Source: Mesorhizobium sp. M00.F.Ca.ET.216.01.1.1
GTDB lineage: Bacteria > Pseudomonadota > Alphaproteobacteria > Rhizobiales > Rhizobiaceae
Direction: 5' to 3'
Length of the DNA stretch: 64,000 nucleotides
Assembly (NCBI RefSeq): GCF_004010325.2
Contig: NZ_SADR02000017.1
Location: 62,001 to 126,000, forward strand
The notes under the pieces are model-generated. The model saw nothing but the letters and a program-made list of their open reading frames with translations, searched no databases and was not told the DNA's origin. Position 1 is the stretch's first letter. Every line of letters begins with the position of its first letter. Positions 9,036 to 19,700 of this stretch are shown here, piece by piece. The position numbers were made by a program, and so were the translations under genes.

Positions 9036-9409
9036 GTCAGGCTCGCAGCCCGGCAGGTGTCAGCGGCGTGGGCGCCGTGACGTCGAAGGGGGCAAAAGGG
9101 GGCGCGAATCATGACCATTACAGGAGCCGACATTACTCCGATTACTTTTAGCCGGGTAATAAATTCTGCCCTGGACCGCGACAGGGCGTGTCGGAAATGG
9201 ATGGATCGCGAAATGGTTGCATTGCCGGCCGGCTTGGGGATGGCTGCGCGGACCAGTGCCAGCAGCAGCTTCACATCCGGTTTGAGGATGGCGTTGAATT
9301 AGGTATTCTAAATATAGGAAATCATTATGAAAACGTAATCTTGACGTTCAGTTTCGGTTCATCCTTCGGGCTCTATTGGTTGCGCATCGACAACCAAGGA
9401 GTACCCGTC
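9036..9409. other. Intergenic region with no gene seen
   Basis: These 374 bases lie between the divergent Na/Pi gene and the RcnB-like gene. Short frames here lack ribosome sites and family features. The part from 9290 to 9360 is AT-rich (TTAGGTATTCTAAATATAGG and following) and probably carries the promoter of the downstream gene. Confidence 0.5.
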
Positions 9410-9763
9410 GTGAAACGCATTATTCTTTCTGCTGTCGCCCTTTCGATGCTGGCCGCGACGTCCCCGCAGGGCCAGGCAGCGCCGCTGAATACGCCGAGCG
9501 CACCGCAGTCGACCTACAGCCAGGTCGAATGGCAGAAGCCTGGCAAGCACGTGGTGGTGAAGAAGAAGATCGTGGTGAAGAAGAATTACTGGCGCAACGG
9601 CCAAAGATATTCCAGCTGGAAGCGCCATCAGGCGATCCGCGACTATCGCCACTATGGCCTGCGCCGTCCCGGCCCCGGTCAGGAGTGGATCCGCGTCGGT
9701 AACGATTATCTGCTGGTCAGCGTCGTCTCCGGCATCATCTTCGGCGCGATTGCCGCGCGTTGA
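9410..9763 (+). CDS. RcnB-like small periplasmic protein
   Basis: This 117-residue exported protein starts with GTG at 9410, nine bases after AAGGAG. Residues 1 to about 22 form a signal peptide (KRIILSAVALSMLAATSPQGQAA). A lysine-rich stretch KKKIVVKKNYWRNGQRYSSWKR follows, then the RcnB-type tail with a pattern like RPGPGQEWIRVGNDYLLVSVVSGII. RcnB in enterobacteria modulates nickel and cobalt efflux; the many rhizobial paralogues have no proven role. The gene ends just before IS sequence, but its own stop is intact. Confidence 0.75.
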   Translation: MKRIILSAVALSMLAATSPQGQAAPLNTPSAPQSTYSQVEWQKPGKHVVVKKKIVVKKNYWRNGQRYSSWKRHQAIRDYRHYGLRRPGPGQEWIRVGNDYLLVSVVSGIIFGAIAAR

Positions 9764-10049
9764 TCGCCAGAACGATCGACCAGCACCCATATGTGGACGG
9801 CCCCCTGTTCGCAAGGTGTTTTGGCTCAGGTCTGATCGGATCGCTTGCATCCATATGTCCGGCCTGTTGATGCGGGTTTTGACCGCTGGCCAAGATGGTT
9901 TCCGCGGCGCGAGTTCCAGACATGCCGGCGGGGTCTATGCCCCGATGGATCACTTCGGAGTGTCTCGCGCTTGGGATCGATCGATCACGCCATCTGCTGT
10001 TTCCTTGCAAGGTCCGACATCATCCAGATCGGGTCGGGGTGATTTTGGT

Positions 10050-10847
10050 CTAGACTTGCTGCATCACGGGCCGCAGCAGTCGGTTGGGGTCATAGTCTTC
10101 GCCGGTGAGCATCATCTTCCAGGCAATGCGGGCGACCTTGTTGGCCAAGGCCACGGCAGCCAGCTTGGGCGGCTTGCGCGCCAGCAGCCTAGCCAGCCAG
10201 GGCGACGGCTCGGCCCGGCCGGCGCGCACCTGGCGGATCACGGCGGTAGCCCCGACCACAAGGGTGCTGCGCAGAGCCTCGTCGCCGGCCCGACTGATCA
10301 CGCCCAGTCTCTGTCGGCCGGCGGTGGAATGACCCTTCGGCGTCAATCCGACCCAGGCGGCGAACTGGCGGCCCGACTTGAAGGCCGCTGGATCCGGCGT
10401 CTTCATCACCAGCATCGCCGAGCCCACCGGGCCGATCGATGGGACCTTGGCCAGCCGCCGGCTGGCGGCATGCGTACGACGCCAAGCCGCAAGCTCGGTC
10501 TCGGCGCGTTCGATCCGAACTTGCAGCTGAGCATATTCTGCGCCCAACAGCGCAAACAGCGCCCGTGCCAGATCCGGCAGGCTCTCATCGGCGGCGATGC
10601 GTGCCAGCAGCGGCTCGATCTTGTCCAGCCCCCGCGCCGCGATCACGCCGAACTCGGCCGCGTGGCCGCGGATCGCGTTGGAGAGCTGCGTGCGGGTGTT
10701 GATCAGCCGCTCGCGGGTTCCCAGTAACATCAGGCCGGCCTGCTCCTCAGCCGACTTCATTGGCACGAAGCTCATGGTCGGCCGGCTCATCGCCTCGCAG
10801 CCGGCCTCGGCGTCACGCGCGTCGTTCTTGTTGCGCTTGACATAGGG
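10050..10847 (-). pseudogene. IS110 transposase, C-terminal fragment
   Basis: These 265 codons are the downstream part of the disrupted outer transposase. The fragment opens with PYVKRNKNDARDAEAGCEAM, which carries the D-A-R-D acidic pair of the DEDD catalytic domain. It ends with the Tnp-20 domain (SIGPVGSAMLV, FAAWVGLTPKGHSTAGR). The N-terminal part is at 12391 to 12642. Neither piece should be active alone. Confidence 0.9.
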
Positions 10848-12399
10848 CTCACATGAGGAGGATTGGATCAATATGGATTTTCAGGTCATCGTTTTCTCCT
10901 CTGGTGTTTCGGATCCAAGGTCCGAACCCTTCATTGGAACGCGTGTCGCAGTCGACCTGCGCGCTCAAGCTCACATGCGGTCGCCGAAATAACGGCTGCA
11001 CCAGAATTCCGCATCCTGCGGACAGGGCTCGGGAGGACGGGACCATTCTTAACTACGGCGTGCGAGGCCAAACCCTACGCCGGTTCGTCCCCCCGGGATC
11101 CGCCGGAACTGATCGGGTTCCGGTGGAATTGGTTTCAGTTTTCCGGGTGGCGGTCAGGCGGCCTTCATTCTGGCGCCCTCGATCACGACACCGCCGGTGA
11201 CGTACTTCCACAGAGCGACAAGCAGTTTGCGCGCCAGAGCGACGATCGTGACTTTCCTGGTGCGTGGGCCGAACCGGCGGACCCTCTCGTGATACCAGCA
11301 TGCAAGCGCCGAACCCGGCTGATGCCGCAGCCAGAGCCAGGCCATTTCCACGGCAATGGCGCGCAAACGGGGATTGCCCGCCTTCGAGACACCCTGTTCG
11401 TGGTTGATCGTGCCACTCTTCCAGGGCGTGGGCGCAAGACCGGCATAGGCCGCGACCTGGCGCCTGTTCGCGAAGTTCCGGAACAGGCCTTCGGACCACA
11501 AGGCGCCGGCAAAACCGGGGCCAATGCCCTTGAGCTCGAGCAACATCCGAACCGGCTCCAGTGCGGAACCGGCGGCCGGAGCCTCCTCCAAGAGCGCATC
11601 ACGCTCCGCCTTCACGGCCTCGATCTGCCGGTTCAGCAGCTCGATGACTTCCAGCTCGCGCAGGGCCAGCGTCTTGAGATGTTTCGGAAGCGGCCGCCCG
11701 TCTCCGGTGCGCAGAGCCTCCAGGCGCTCCCGGCGGTCCTTGTTCCGAGGCTCGTACCCGCCGATCCCTTGCGCGAAGAACAGACCCTTCAACCGGTTTA
11801 CATGACGGATACGCTCTCCGATCAGAGTCTTCAGTTCCCGGCAAAGCCGCCGACGATCCTCTTCTTCCGGTGTCGGTACGCAAACCATCGAACAGACCCG
11901 CGGTTCGCCCCTTTTCCACGCCATGAGTGTGCGAACAAGCGCCTCCCCGTCGATCCGATCTGTCTTGGCGCGGCGATGCCGGCGCGAAACCGCGATCGAA
12001 GCTGGGTCAACGACGTGGCTCTCGATCCCTTCCGCGACCAGGGCGCGGTGAATCCAGAACCCGTCCAGTCCGGCTTCCTGGATCACGATCACTGGGACAA
12101 TCCGGCCGGTCCGGCGGTGGACATGGCGTTGCAGATCCGAAAACCGCTCCAGCAGCCCCGGCATATCCCCACCCCGCACCTGATGCCTCGACAGCTTGGA
12201 CCCCACGGGGGCCGCAAGGGTGGTCACCAGCCACGTCGAGCGGCTGAGCTCCAGAGAAACGAAAATCGCGCCGCACTCAACGGTCGCAATCGTATGTGCG
12301 GTGGTCATTCTGGCAGTCTGCATGGCAAAGGTCTCCATCGAGAAAGTGAGCGACCCAACTCTTCCAGAGCTAGGCGCGCGCGTCTCCTCCTCATGGAAT
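10848..12399. mobile_element. IS1111-type IS110 element inserted in the outer IS110 transposase
   Basis: This insertion of about 1,552 bases (ends ambiguous by two bases, CT shared at both junctions) carries one transposase. Subterminal 10-base inverted repeats are visible: ATGAGGAGGA at 10853 to 10862 and its complement TCCTCCTCAT at 12385 to 12394, each a few bases inside the ends. Subterminal repeats without target duplication are the mark of the IS1111 subgroup. The insertion cuts the outer transposase between codons for ...QHVK and PYVK.... Confidence 0.85.
11154..12338 (-). CDS. IS110/IS1111-family transposase (inner element, intact)
   Basis: This 394-residue transposase has both expected domains. 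The N-terminal RuvC-like DEDD domain has acidic residues near ATVECGAIFVSLELS, VIVIQEAGLDGF and AKTDRIDGEAL (D-R-I-D). The C-terminal Tnp-20 domain includes LKGIGPGFAGALWSEGLF and VAAYAGLAPTPWKSGTINHEQG with the conserved serine region. No frameshift is seen, so this inner copy may be mobile. It shares orientation with the transposase it interrupts. Confidence 0.92.
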   Translation of the reverse strand: METFAMQTARMTTAHTIATVECGAIFVSLELSRSTWLVTTLAAPVGSKLSRHQVRGGDMPGLLERFSDLQRHVHRRTGRIVPVIVIQEAGLDGFWIHRALVAEGIESHVVDPASIAVSRRHRRAKTDRIDGEALVRTLMAWKRGEPRVCSMVCVPTPEEEDRRRLCRELKTLIGERIRHVNRLKGLFFAQGIGGYEPRNKDRRERLEALRTGDGRPLPKHLKTLALRELEVIELLNRQIEAVKAERDALLEEAPAAGSALEPVRMLLELKGIGPGFAGALWSEGLFRNFANRRQVAAYAGLAPTPWKSGTINHEQGVSKAGNPRLRAIAVEMAWLWLRHQPGSALACWYHERVRRFGPRTRKVTIVALARKLLVALWKYVTGGVVIEGARMKAA

Positions 12400-12642
12400 C
12401 TTCACGTGCTGCGGCGCGACCAGCCGCACCTCATGGCCCAGGCCTTTGAGCTCTCGCGCCCAATAGTGCGAGGCCCCGCAGGCCTCCAGCCCCACGACCA
12501 CAGGCTCCAGGCGGGCGAAAAACTCCACCATCTGGCCGCGACGAAGCTTGCGGCGAACCACCGGCTCCTCAGCCGCGTTCACGCCATGCAACTGGAAAAT
12601 ACTCTTCGACGTATCAATGAAAATGCGCGTAATCTGCTCCAC
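12391..12642 (-). pseudogene. IS110 transposase, N-terminal fragment
   Basis: These are the first 80 or so codons of the outer IS110 transposase. The fragment starts with RIFIDTSKSIFQLHGVN, carrying the first catalytic aspartate, and ends with GHEVRLVAPQHVK at the inner element's right junction; the last two codons before the stop (I, P) are from the inner element. It is continuous in frame with the fragment at 10050 to 10847 when the insertion is removed. Confidence 0.9.
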
Positions 12643-12735
12643 GGACGGCTCCTTCGATTGACGTTCTATGCGACCTCAATCTGGCACATCGATGCCGCTT
12701 CGGGGGCCGTCCACCCCATCATGCCGGGACATGAA

Positions 12736-12770
12736 AGAGAAGGCGGCCCGCAACGGCCGCCTTCTCTTTT
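12736..12770. terminator. Strong bidirectional hairpin terminator before dnaG
   Basis: A 13-base perfect stem (AGAGAAGGCGGCC, six-base loop, GGCCGCCTTCTCT) is followed by TTTTG on the plus strand and preceded by A residues that give a U run on the minus strand. It separates the IS region from dnaG and probably belonged to the gene lost or moved upstream. Confidence 0.75.
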
Positions 12771-12856
12771 GCCCTGTGAAAACCGGGTATGGCCGGCATT
12801 AGGAGTCGTCGTGCTCTGCCGGCGTGATTATATGGAGGACAAACGAGCCGTTCTCC

Positions 12857-14806
12857 ATGCGCTTTCCACCCGCCTTCCTCGACGAGATACGCGACCGCAT
12901 GCCGATTTCATCAGTGATCGGCCAGCGCGTCGCGTGGGACAGGAAGAAGACCAACGCGCAGCGTGGCGACTATTGGGCATGCTGCCCATTCCATGGCGAA
13001 AAGAGCCCGTCCTTCCATTGCGAGGACAAGAAGGGCCGTTACCATTGCTTCGGCTGCTCGGTTTCGGGCGACCATTTCAAGTTCCTGACCGAGCTCGACG
13101 GGATGAGCTTTCCCGAAGCGGTCGAGAAGATCGCCGACATGGCCGGCGTGCCGATGCCGGTTCGCGATGCCAATGAGGAGCGGCGCGAAAAGGAACGCGC
13201 CAGCCTGACCGACGTCATGGAGATGGCGACCGGCTTCTTCCAGGAGCGGCTGCAGAGCGCCGACGGGGCGAAGGCGCGCGCCTATCTGCGCGACCGCGGA
13301 CTGACGCCGGCGACGCAGCAGTCGTTCCGGCTCGGCTATGCGCCGGACAGCCGCAACGCGCTGAAGGAGCATCTTGCCGCCAAAGGTGTCCCCAAGGCCG
13401 ACATCGAAGCCTGCGGGCTGGTGCGCCACGGCGACGACATCCCGGTTTCCTATGACTGGTTCCGCGACCGCATCATGTTCCCGATCCCGGATTCCAGGGC
13501 CAAGATCATCGCCTTTGGCGGGCGGGCGCTGGCGCCGGATGCGCCTGCCAAATATATGAACTCGCCCGACACGGAGCTCTTCCACAAAGGCAACGTGCTC
13601 TACAATTTTGCCCGCGCCCGCAAGGCGTTGGCCAAGGGCGGCACCGTCATCGCCGTCGAGGGCTACATGGACGTGATCGCGCTGGCGCAGGCCGGTTTCG
13701 AGAATGTCGTGGCGCCGCTTGGCACCGCGCTGACAGAAAACCAGCTCGAACTGCTGTGGCGGATGGCCGGCGAGCCGGTGCTGTGCTTCGATGGCGACCA
13801 GGCCGGGTTGAAAGCGGCGTGGCGCGCCGCCGACATGGCGCTGCCGGCGGTTCAGCCAGGCCGCTCGGCACGCTTCGCGCTGCTGCCCGAAGGCAAGGAT
13901 CCCGACGATCTGGTTAGAACCGAAGGGCCAGACGCGTTCCGCGCCGTGCTTTCCGAAGCGCGGCCGCTCGCCGACCTTTTGTGGATGCGCGAGACGGCCG
14001 GCGGCGTCTTCGATACGCCGGAGCGGCGGGCGGAGCTCGAAAAGACGCTGCGCGAGCTGACCAGCCGCATCCGCGACGAGAGCCTGCGTTATCACTACCA
14101 ACAGGAGATGCGCGAACGGGTTCAGAGTTTTTTCGGCGCCCAGCGCGGGGCGCGCCAAGGGCGTCAGGCCGGGCGGCCGGGCGAGCGCTTCCACGGCAAA
14201 GCCGCGGCGCCGGGCGGCCAGTTCGCGCGCGGTGGCGCAGCGGGCGGGCGCACAGCGATCACCGAAAGCCTCGGTCGTTCGGCGCTGGTCAAGCGCGGTG
14301 GCGAGGGGATGTCGGTGCGCGAGGCAACGATCATCGTGGCGCTCGTCAACCATCCGGCGCTGATCGACGAGAATTTCGCGCATGTCGAGTTCCTCGACCT
14401 TGCCAACACCGATCTGAGGCGGCTGCACGCTGCCATCCTGGACGCGATGGCGCATGATATGGCGAACGACCGCAACGCAGTGATCGCGACGATCGAGCGG
14501 GCCGGCTGCGGCGAAGTCTGGGAGCGTGCGGTGGCGCTGATCAAGCGGGCGCGGCAATGGCCGGCGCTGGAAACCGCAGCACTCGACGATGCCCGCGACG
14601 CCTTCAGTCAGGCGCTGCACTTGCAGCGCAGCGCGCGCACCTTACATAAGGAGCTGAAACAGGCGGAAGCGGCGCTCGCTAGCGATCCCACAGACGAAAA
14701 TTACCGGCATCTCGTCGAGATTCAGGCGCAATTTCGTGATGTGCAGGCGACGGAAGCGCTGATCGAAGGGTTCGGCGTGTCCTCGGGCAGAGCTGGGCGC
14801 GTGTAG
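12857..14806 (+). CDS. dnaG: DNA primase
   Basis: DnaG makes RNA primers at the replication fork. This 649-residue protein has the N-terminal CHC2 zinc finger (C-P-F-H then C-F-G-C, within CCPFHGEKSPSF and RYHCFGCSVSG, about residues 39 to 66). The TOPRIM core follows, with the glutamate in VIAVEGYMDVI and the D-x-D in LCFDGDQAGLKAA, and then a C-terminal DnaB-interaction helical region. A Gly/Arg-rich linker (about residues 435 to 475) joins the domains. The start at 12857 matches the family N-terminus MRFPPAFLDEIR; the upstream extension is rejected. rpoD follows, as in many Alphaproteobacteria. Confidence 0.97.
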   Translation: MRFPPAFLDEIRDRMPISSVIGQRVAWDRKKTNAQRGDYWACCPFHGEKSPSFHCEDKKGRYHCFGCSVSGDHFKFLTELDGMSFPEAVEKIADMAGVPMPVRDANEERREKERASLTDVMEMATGFFQERLQSADGAKARAYLRDRGLTPATQQSFRLGYAPDSRNALKEHLAAKGVPKADIEACGLVRHGDDIPVSYDWFRDRIMFPIPDSRAKIIAFGGRALAPDAPAKYMNSPDTELFHKGNVLYNFARARKALAKGGTVIAVEGYMDVIALAQAGFENVVAPLGTALTENQLELLWRMAGEPVLCFDGDQAGLKAAWRAADMALPAVQPGRSARFALLPEGKDPDDLVRTEGPDAFRAVLSEARPLADLLWMRETAGGVFDTPERRAELEKTLRELTSRIRDESLRYHYQQEMRERVQSFFGAQRGARQGRQAGRPGERFHGKAAAPGGQFARGGAAGGRTAITESLGRSALVKRGGEGMSVREATIIVALVNHPALIDENFAHVEFLDLANTDLRRLHAAILDAMAHDMANDRNAVIATIERAGCGEVWERAVALIKRARQWPALETAALDDARDAFSQALHLQRSARTLHKELKQAEAALASDPTDENYRHLVEIQAQFRDVQATEALIEGFGVSSGRAGRV

Positions 14807-15180
14807 GGCAAAGCTTACGCAAGAGTGAAATTTAGGAACGTGCTTGCGCGCCGAATAGGGCATCCCTCGCTCTAAGTCGGGTAATTGATTCGCTTTTTTC
14901 ATGCGAATCATGCGAGAGGCGCTTGACCTTCTGGCAGAATGACGGAATCAGGACGACGATTCGAAACGTTAACCCGCGCTGGCGTCGATGGAAATGCAGC
15001 GATGTGAGGCACTGGTCACTGGACAGGCAATAGGCCTGCTACAGATATCAGGGTTAATCTGGACTTAAAGAGATGCAGTTACTGGCCCGGTGAAGCGCGT
15101 TTTGAAGCGAGCGCATTCGATTTGACCGGTCCCGGCAACTTACGCGGCTTTGATATTCAGCCGCTTGGAGAAAATGAAGA
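14807..15180. promoter_or_regulatory. dnaG-rpoD intergenic region
   Basis: These 374 bases hold no convincing frame. One feature is the inverted repeat GATTCGC...GCGAATC around 14887 to 14909. The gap is long for a co-transcribed pair, so rpoD probably has its own promoter here, but no clear -35/-10 pair was identified. A weak AGAAAATGAAGA ribosome region precedes the rpoD ATG. Confidence 0.4.
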
Positions 15181-17202
<2,022 letters not shown>

Positions 17203-17227
17203 GGGCCGGCAACGGCATGGGCAATCG

Positions 17228-17252
17228 AAAGGGCGCCGATGGCGCCCTTTTT
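17228..17252 (+). terminator. rpoD terminator
   Basis: AAAGGGCGCC, loop GAT and GGCGCCCTTTTT form a perfect 10-base stem with a T run, 26 bases after the rpoD stop. This is a textbook intrinsic terminator. Confidence 0.85.
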
Positions 17253-17413
17253 CGTGCGTGACACAGGGATCGGTCTGTCTGCCGATGCTGCCGCTCTTGC
17301 GGCGCGTACCCTTCGGGAGGATAATTTCGCATCGGATGCATTTTAGGGCGACAAACCCGGATGCCCGCCCCGGCGTAGCCGCCGTGCTCCGTGGCTCCGG
17401 AGGGAGGTATGTC

Positions 17414-17707
17414 ATGACAACATACATCGTGCTGATCAACTGGACGGAGCAGGGCGCCAAAAATGTGCGCGAGTCGCCGAAGCGGCTCGATGCTGCCAAG
17501 AAGCTGTTGGGAGACATGGGCGGGTCGTTTAAGGCATTTTATCTCACTATGGGCGATTGCGACATGGTGGCAGTGGTCGAAGCGCCCGACGATGCCGTCT
17601 TGGCTCGTTTCTCGCTGATGCTGGCGATGGCTGGCAACGTCAGGACACGAACACTCAAGGCTTTCCCGGAGGATGCCTACCGCGAGATCATCACCTCGCT
17701 TGGGTGA
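17414..17707 (+). CDS. GYD-domain protein
   Basis: This 97-residue protein has the GYD fold, a ferredoxin-like dimeric alpha/beta domain. It shows TTYIVLINWTEQGAKNVRES, then the region that names the family (here GGSFKAFYLTMGDCDMVAVVEAPDD), and a C-terminal TLKAFPEDAYREII. The ATG at 17414 has GGGAGG six bases upstream; an overlapping ATG at 17409 is out of frame. The role is unknown; it lies alone after rpoD. Confidence 0.85.
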   Translation: MTTYIVLINWTEQGAKNVRESPKRLDAAKKLLGDMGGSFKAFYLTMGDCDMVAVVEAPDDAVLARFSLMLAMAGNVRTRTLKAFPEDAYREIITSLG

Positions 17708-17746
17708 GGCGTTACGCGCAATTTGAGCGTCTGAGCGATCGAGAAA

Positions 17747-17800
17747 GTCCAGGAATCCTGGACCGCCGGCAGTCGGGCGCCGTCTTGACGGCGCCCGGCC
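17747..17800. terminator. Two adjacent hairpins after the GYD gene
   Basis: GTCCAGGA-A-TCCTGGAC (17747 to 17763) is followed by GGGCGCCGTC-TT-GACGGCGCCC (17775 to 17796), whose stem can extend with CGGCAG/CTGCCG on the outside. No T run follows directly. They could terminate the GYD transcript or form a structured non-coding RNA. Confidence 0.4.
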
Positions 17801-17955
17801 TGCCGATATTGAGGAGAAATGCTCCTCTCGCTCGAGCGGTTCGGCTACGATTTCTGATTTTTTCAAACCGTGGACACGCGCACTGGCCGATGCGACATGT
17901 TGCGGGATAGCGGCATTTCCCGGATAGTTCCGTGGTCCTTCACGTCGCACAACAC

Positions 17956-18336
17956 ATGCCCAAGCCGCTGCTGACTGTCTGGTACAACACGCGCTGCCCG
18001 GTCTGCGATGCCGGCATCAGCCGGCAGAAACGACGGCTGATCGAGGCGATCAAAGCCGGGCGGATCGAATTTCGCGACATCAATTCCGAACCGGCGGCAC
18101 TGGCCGGATACGGCGTCTTGCTGGAGGATATCCGTCGTCGCCTGCATGCAACCGACGCGGGCGGCAGACTGCTGGTCGGCGCCGACGTCGCGGTTGCCGT
18201 CTTGCGCACGACGCCGGGCGAGGGCTGGCTGGCGACGCTGTTCGGCAATCCCGTCATCCTGCCGCTGACGCGCCTTGCCTATGATCGCTTTGCCGATCTT
18301 CTCTACGCCTGGAACCGGCGCAAGGGTCGCTGGTAG
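17956..18336 (+). CDS. DUF393 (DCC family) thiol-disulfide oxidoreductase-like protein
   Basis: This 126-residue protein is of the DCC family. The signature is near the N-terminus: TVWYNTRCPVCDAGISRQKR, a thioredoxin-like CxxC with C-P-V-C. The central GRIEFRDINSEPAALAGYGV and the family tail PLTRLAYDRFADLLYAWNRRKG complete it. Members are predicted redox proteins of unproven function. The start at 17956 places the CxxC at residues 14 to 17, as usual; the frame extends eight codons upstream. Confidence 0.85.
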   Translation: MPKPLLTVWYNTRCPVCDAGISRQKRRLIEAIKAGRIEFRDINSEPAALAGYGVLLEDIRRRLHATDAGGRLLVGADVAVAVLRTTPGEGWLATLFGNPVILPLTRLAYDRFADLLYAWNRRKGRW

Positions 18337-18357
18337 GCAGTCCGACGAGCCTTCGTT

Positions 18358-18387
18358 GAAAGGCCCGGAGCCGGCTCCGGGCCTTTT
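18358..18387 (+). terminator. Terminator after the DUF393 gene
   Basis: AAAGGCCCGGAG, a short loop and CTCCGGGCCTTTT form a 12-base stem with a T run, 22 bases after the stop codon. The convergent DUF2798 gene ends at 18396, so the hairpin may serve both strands. Confidence 0.8.
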
Positions 18388-18395
18388 GTGGCTTA

Positions 18396-18689
18396 CTATC
18401 GGGCTGCGGGCTCGCACAGCCAGTCGACAATGCGGCGCACTGCCGGCAGCACCAGCAGCAGCGTCGGAAACGCCACCAGCCAGGACAGACCCCAGGCGGT
18501 CAGCCACATGGCCGGCAGGCTGGGCTGGAAACCGAGGCTTTTCAACGTCGAGATGAACGAAACGATGAAGGTCATCAGCAACGACAGCACCAGCGGGCTG
18601 ACGATCGCGGCATAACGCGCAGGAAGCCTCCTGCGCTTACGGGTGAGAATTTTCCCTGAAGCATCCGGTCCGTCGCATTTGGCATCCAT
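18396..18689 (-). CDS. DUF2798 two-helix membrane protein
   Basis: This small membrane protein (97 residues from the ATG at 18689; a TTG at 18710 would add seven) has two hydrophobic segments, IVSPLVLSLLMTFIVSFISTL and WGLSWLVAFPTLLLVLPAVRR. That is the pattern of the DUF2798 family, in which the tail reads P-x-V-R-R-I-V. A basic N-terminus (KRRRLPARY) suggests the cytoplasmic side. The function is unknown. Confidence 0.75.
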   Translation of the reverse strand: MDAKCDGPDASGKILTRKRRRLPARYAAIVSPLVLSLLMTFIVSFISTLKSLGFQPSLPAMWLTAWGLSWLVAFPTLLLVLPAVRRIVDWLCEPAAR

Positions 18690-18837
18690 TCGCCGGTTTC
18701 GGCGATTCAAACTGCCCGGAAAGACCGGGTTGGATGCGTTGCTTGACGGCAGACGCTTACGGAGCGGTCTTCGACCCTCGCGCGCCTTCTAGCTGCCGGC
18801 GCCGGCGAATTCAATCCTGCTGGCGCCATCTACAGAT

Positions 18838-18905
18838 ACATCGTAAGATATATCTTGACTCGAGCTCCAGGAGCACTTAATTAAGATATATCGTAAGACA
18901 TAACT
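18838..18905. promoter_or_regulatory. Paired palindromic operator upstream of the PadR gene
   Basis: The perfect 12-base palindrome AAGATATATCTT (18845 to 18856), flanked by TCGT, and a second related site AAGATATATCGTAAGAC (18883 to 18899) occur within 60 bases of the PadR start. PadR proteins bind such AT-rich inverted repeats, so autoregulation is a direct inference. AAGGAG sits at 18906. Confidence 0.7.
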
Positions 18906-18918
18906 CAAGGAGTAAACG

Positions 18919-19590
18919 ATGCACGGACATCATCATTTTGGCGAGCGCGCCGAGCGCGCTTTCATGCATATGGCCGGCAGGGTCGGCGGCCGTGGCGGCG
19001 GGTTCGGCCCGTTCGGACATGGCATGAGGGGTGGCGGACGCGGTGGGCCGGGCGACATGTTCCGCGCCGGGCGCATGCTCGCTGACGGCGATCTCAAGCT
19101 GATCACGCTTTCGCTGCTTGCCGAGGCGCCGCGCCACGGCTACGACATCATCAAGGCGCTGGAGGAGCGCACCAGCGGCGTCTACAGCCCGAGCCCGGGT
19201 GTAGTCTATCCGACGCTGACCTTCCTGGAAGAGGCCGGCTATGCCGTCTCGGTGACGGAAGGCAACAAGAAGGTGTTTTCGATCACCGGGGCGGGGCAGG
19301 CGCATCTCGACGAGAACCGCGAGATGATCGACCATGTGCTCGACCATCTCGAGCGTTTCGGCCGCAAGATGGCGAAGGCGCGCGACTGGTTCGGCTGGAA
19401 CGACGAGGGCGAGGACGGCGGACGGCGCGGCCGCGGCCGTTCGGAAAAGCGCGACGCCTTCCGTGCCGTGCGTCACCGGTTGCGCGCAGCGCTCAGCGAC
19501 ATCGTTGATGCATCTGAAGAGAAGCAGGCCCAGGCGATGAGCATCCTGGAAGATACCGCCGAAGCCTTGGAAGCGCTGTCGCGCCGCTGA
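18919..19590 (+). CDS. PadR-family transcriptional regulator
   Basis: This 223-residue protein has a His/Gly-rich N-terminus (HGHHHFGERAERAF, then many GG and RGG steps). A PadR winged helix follows: LKLITLSLLAEAPRHGYDIIKALEERTSGVYSPSPGVVYPTLTFLEEAGY, read in pieces along residues 55 to 105. The C-terminal half is a charged helical dimerisation region. The His-rich start could bind metal. Paired palindromes upstream suggest self-repression. No divergent partner gene is close, so its other targets are unknown. Confidence 0.9.
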   Translation: MHGHHHFGERAERAFMHMAGRVGGRGGGFGPFGHGMRGGGRGGPGDMFRAGRMLADGDLKLITLSLLAEAPRHGYDIIKALEERTSGVYSPSPGVVYPTLTFLEEAGYAVSVTEGNKKVFSITGAGQAHLDENREMIDHVLDHLERFGRKMAKARDWFGWNDEGEDGGRRGRGRSEKRDAFRAVRHRLRAALSDIVDASEEKQAQAMSILEDTAEALEALSRR

Positions 19591-19700
19591 GCCGCTCGTT
19601 GGATAGGCCAGACGCTTGCCCGCGCGGCCAAGGATCGGTACTGAAAATCATCCTGCACCGCGCTATGTGATGCAGGATTGTTGCCGTTGGAGGATACCCC

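Larger units (their letters stand above)
10050..12642 (-). mobile_element. IS110-family element split by a second IS (outer element; ends not resolved)
   Basis: Only the coding extent is given. The outer element's transposase runs from 12642 to 10050 on the minus strand but is interrupted by an inner element at about 10848 to 12399. Joining the flanks restores a continuous frame reading APQHVK then PYVKRNKNDARDAEA, the normal IS110 sequence, so the interruption is clean. The IS110 family lacks terminal inverted repeats and target duplications, so the outer ends cannot be placed; flanking non-coding IS sequence probably runs from about 9770 to 12730. Confidence 0.85.

Noticed and set aside
12911..14620. 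A 569-codon minus-strand frame across dnaG
   Set aside because: Antisense shadow of dnaG; no ribosome site or recognisable domain.
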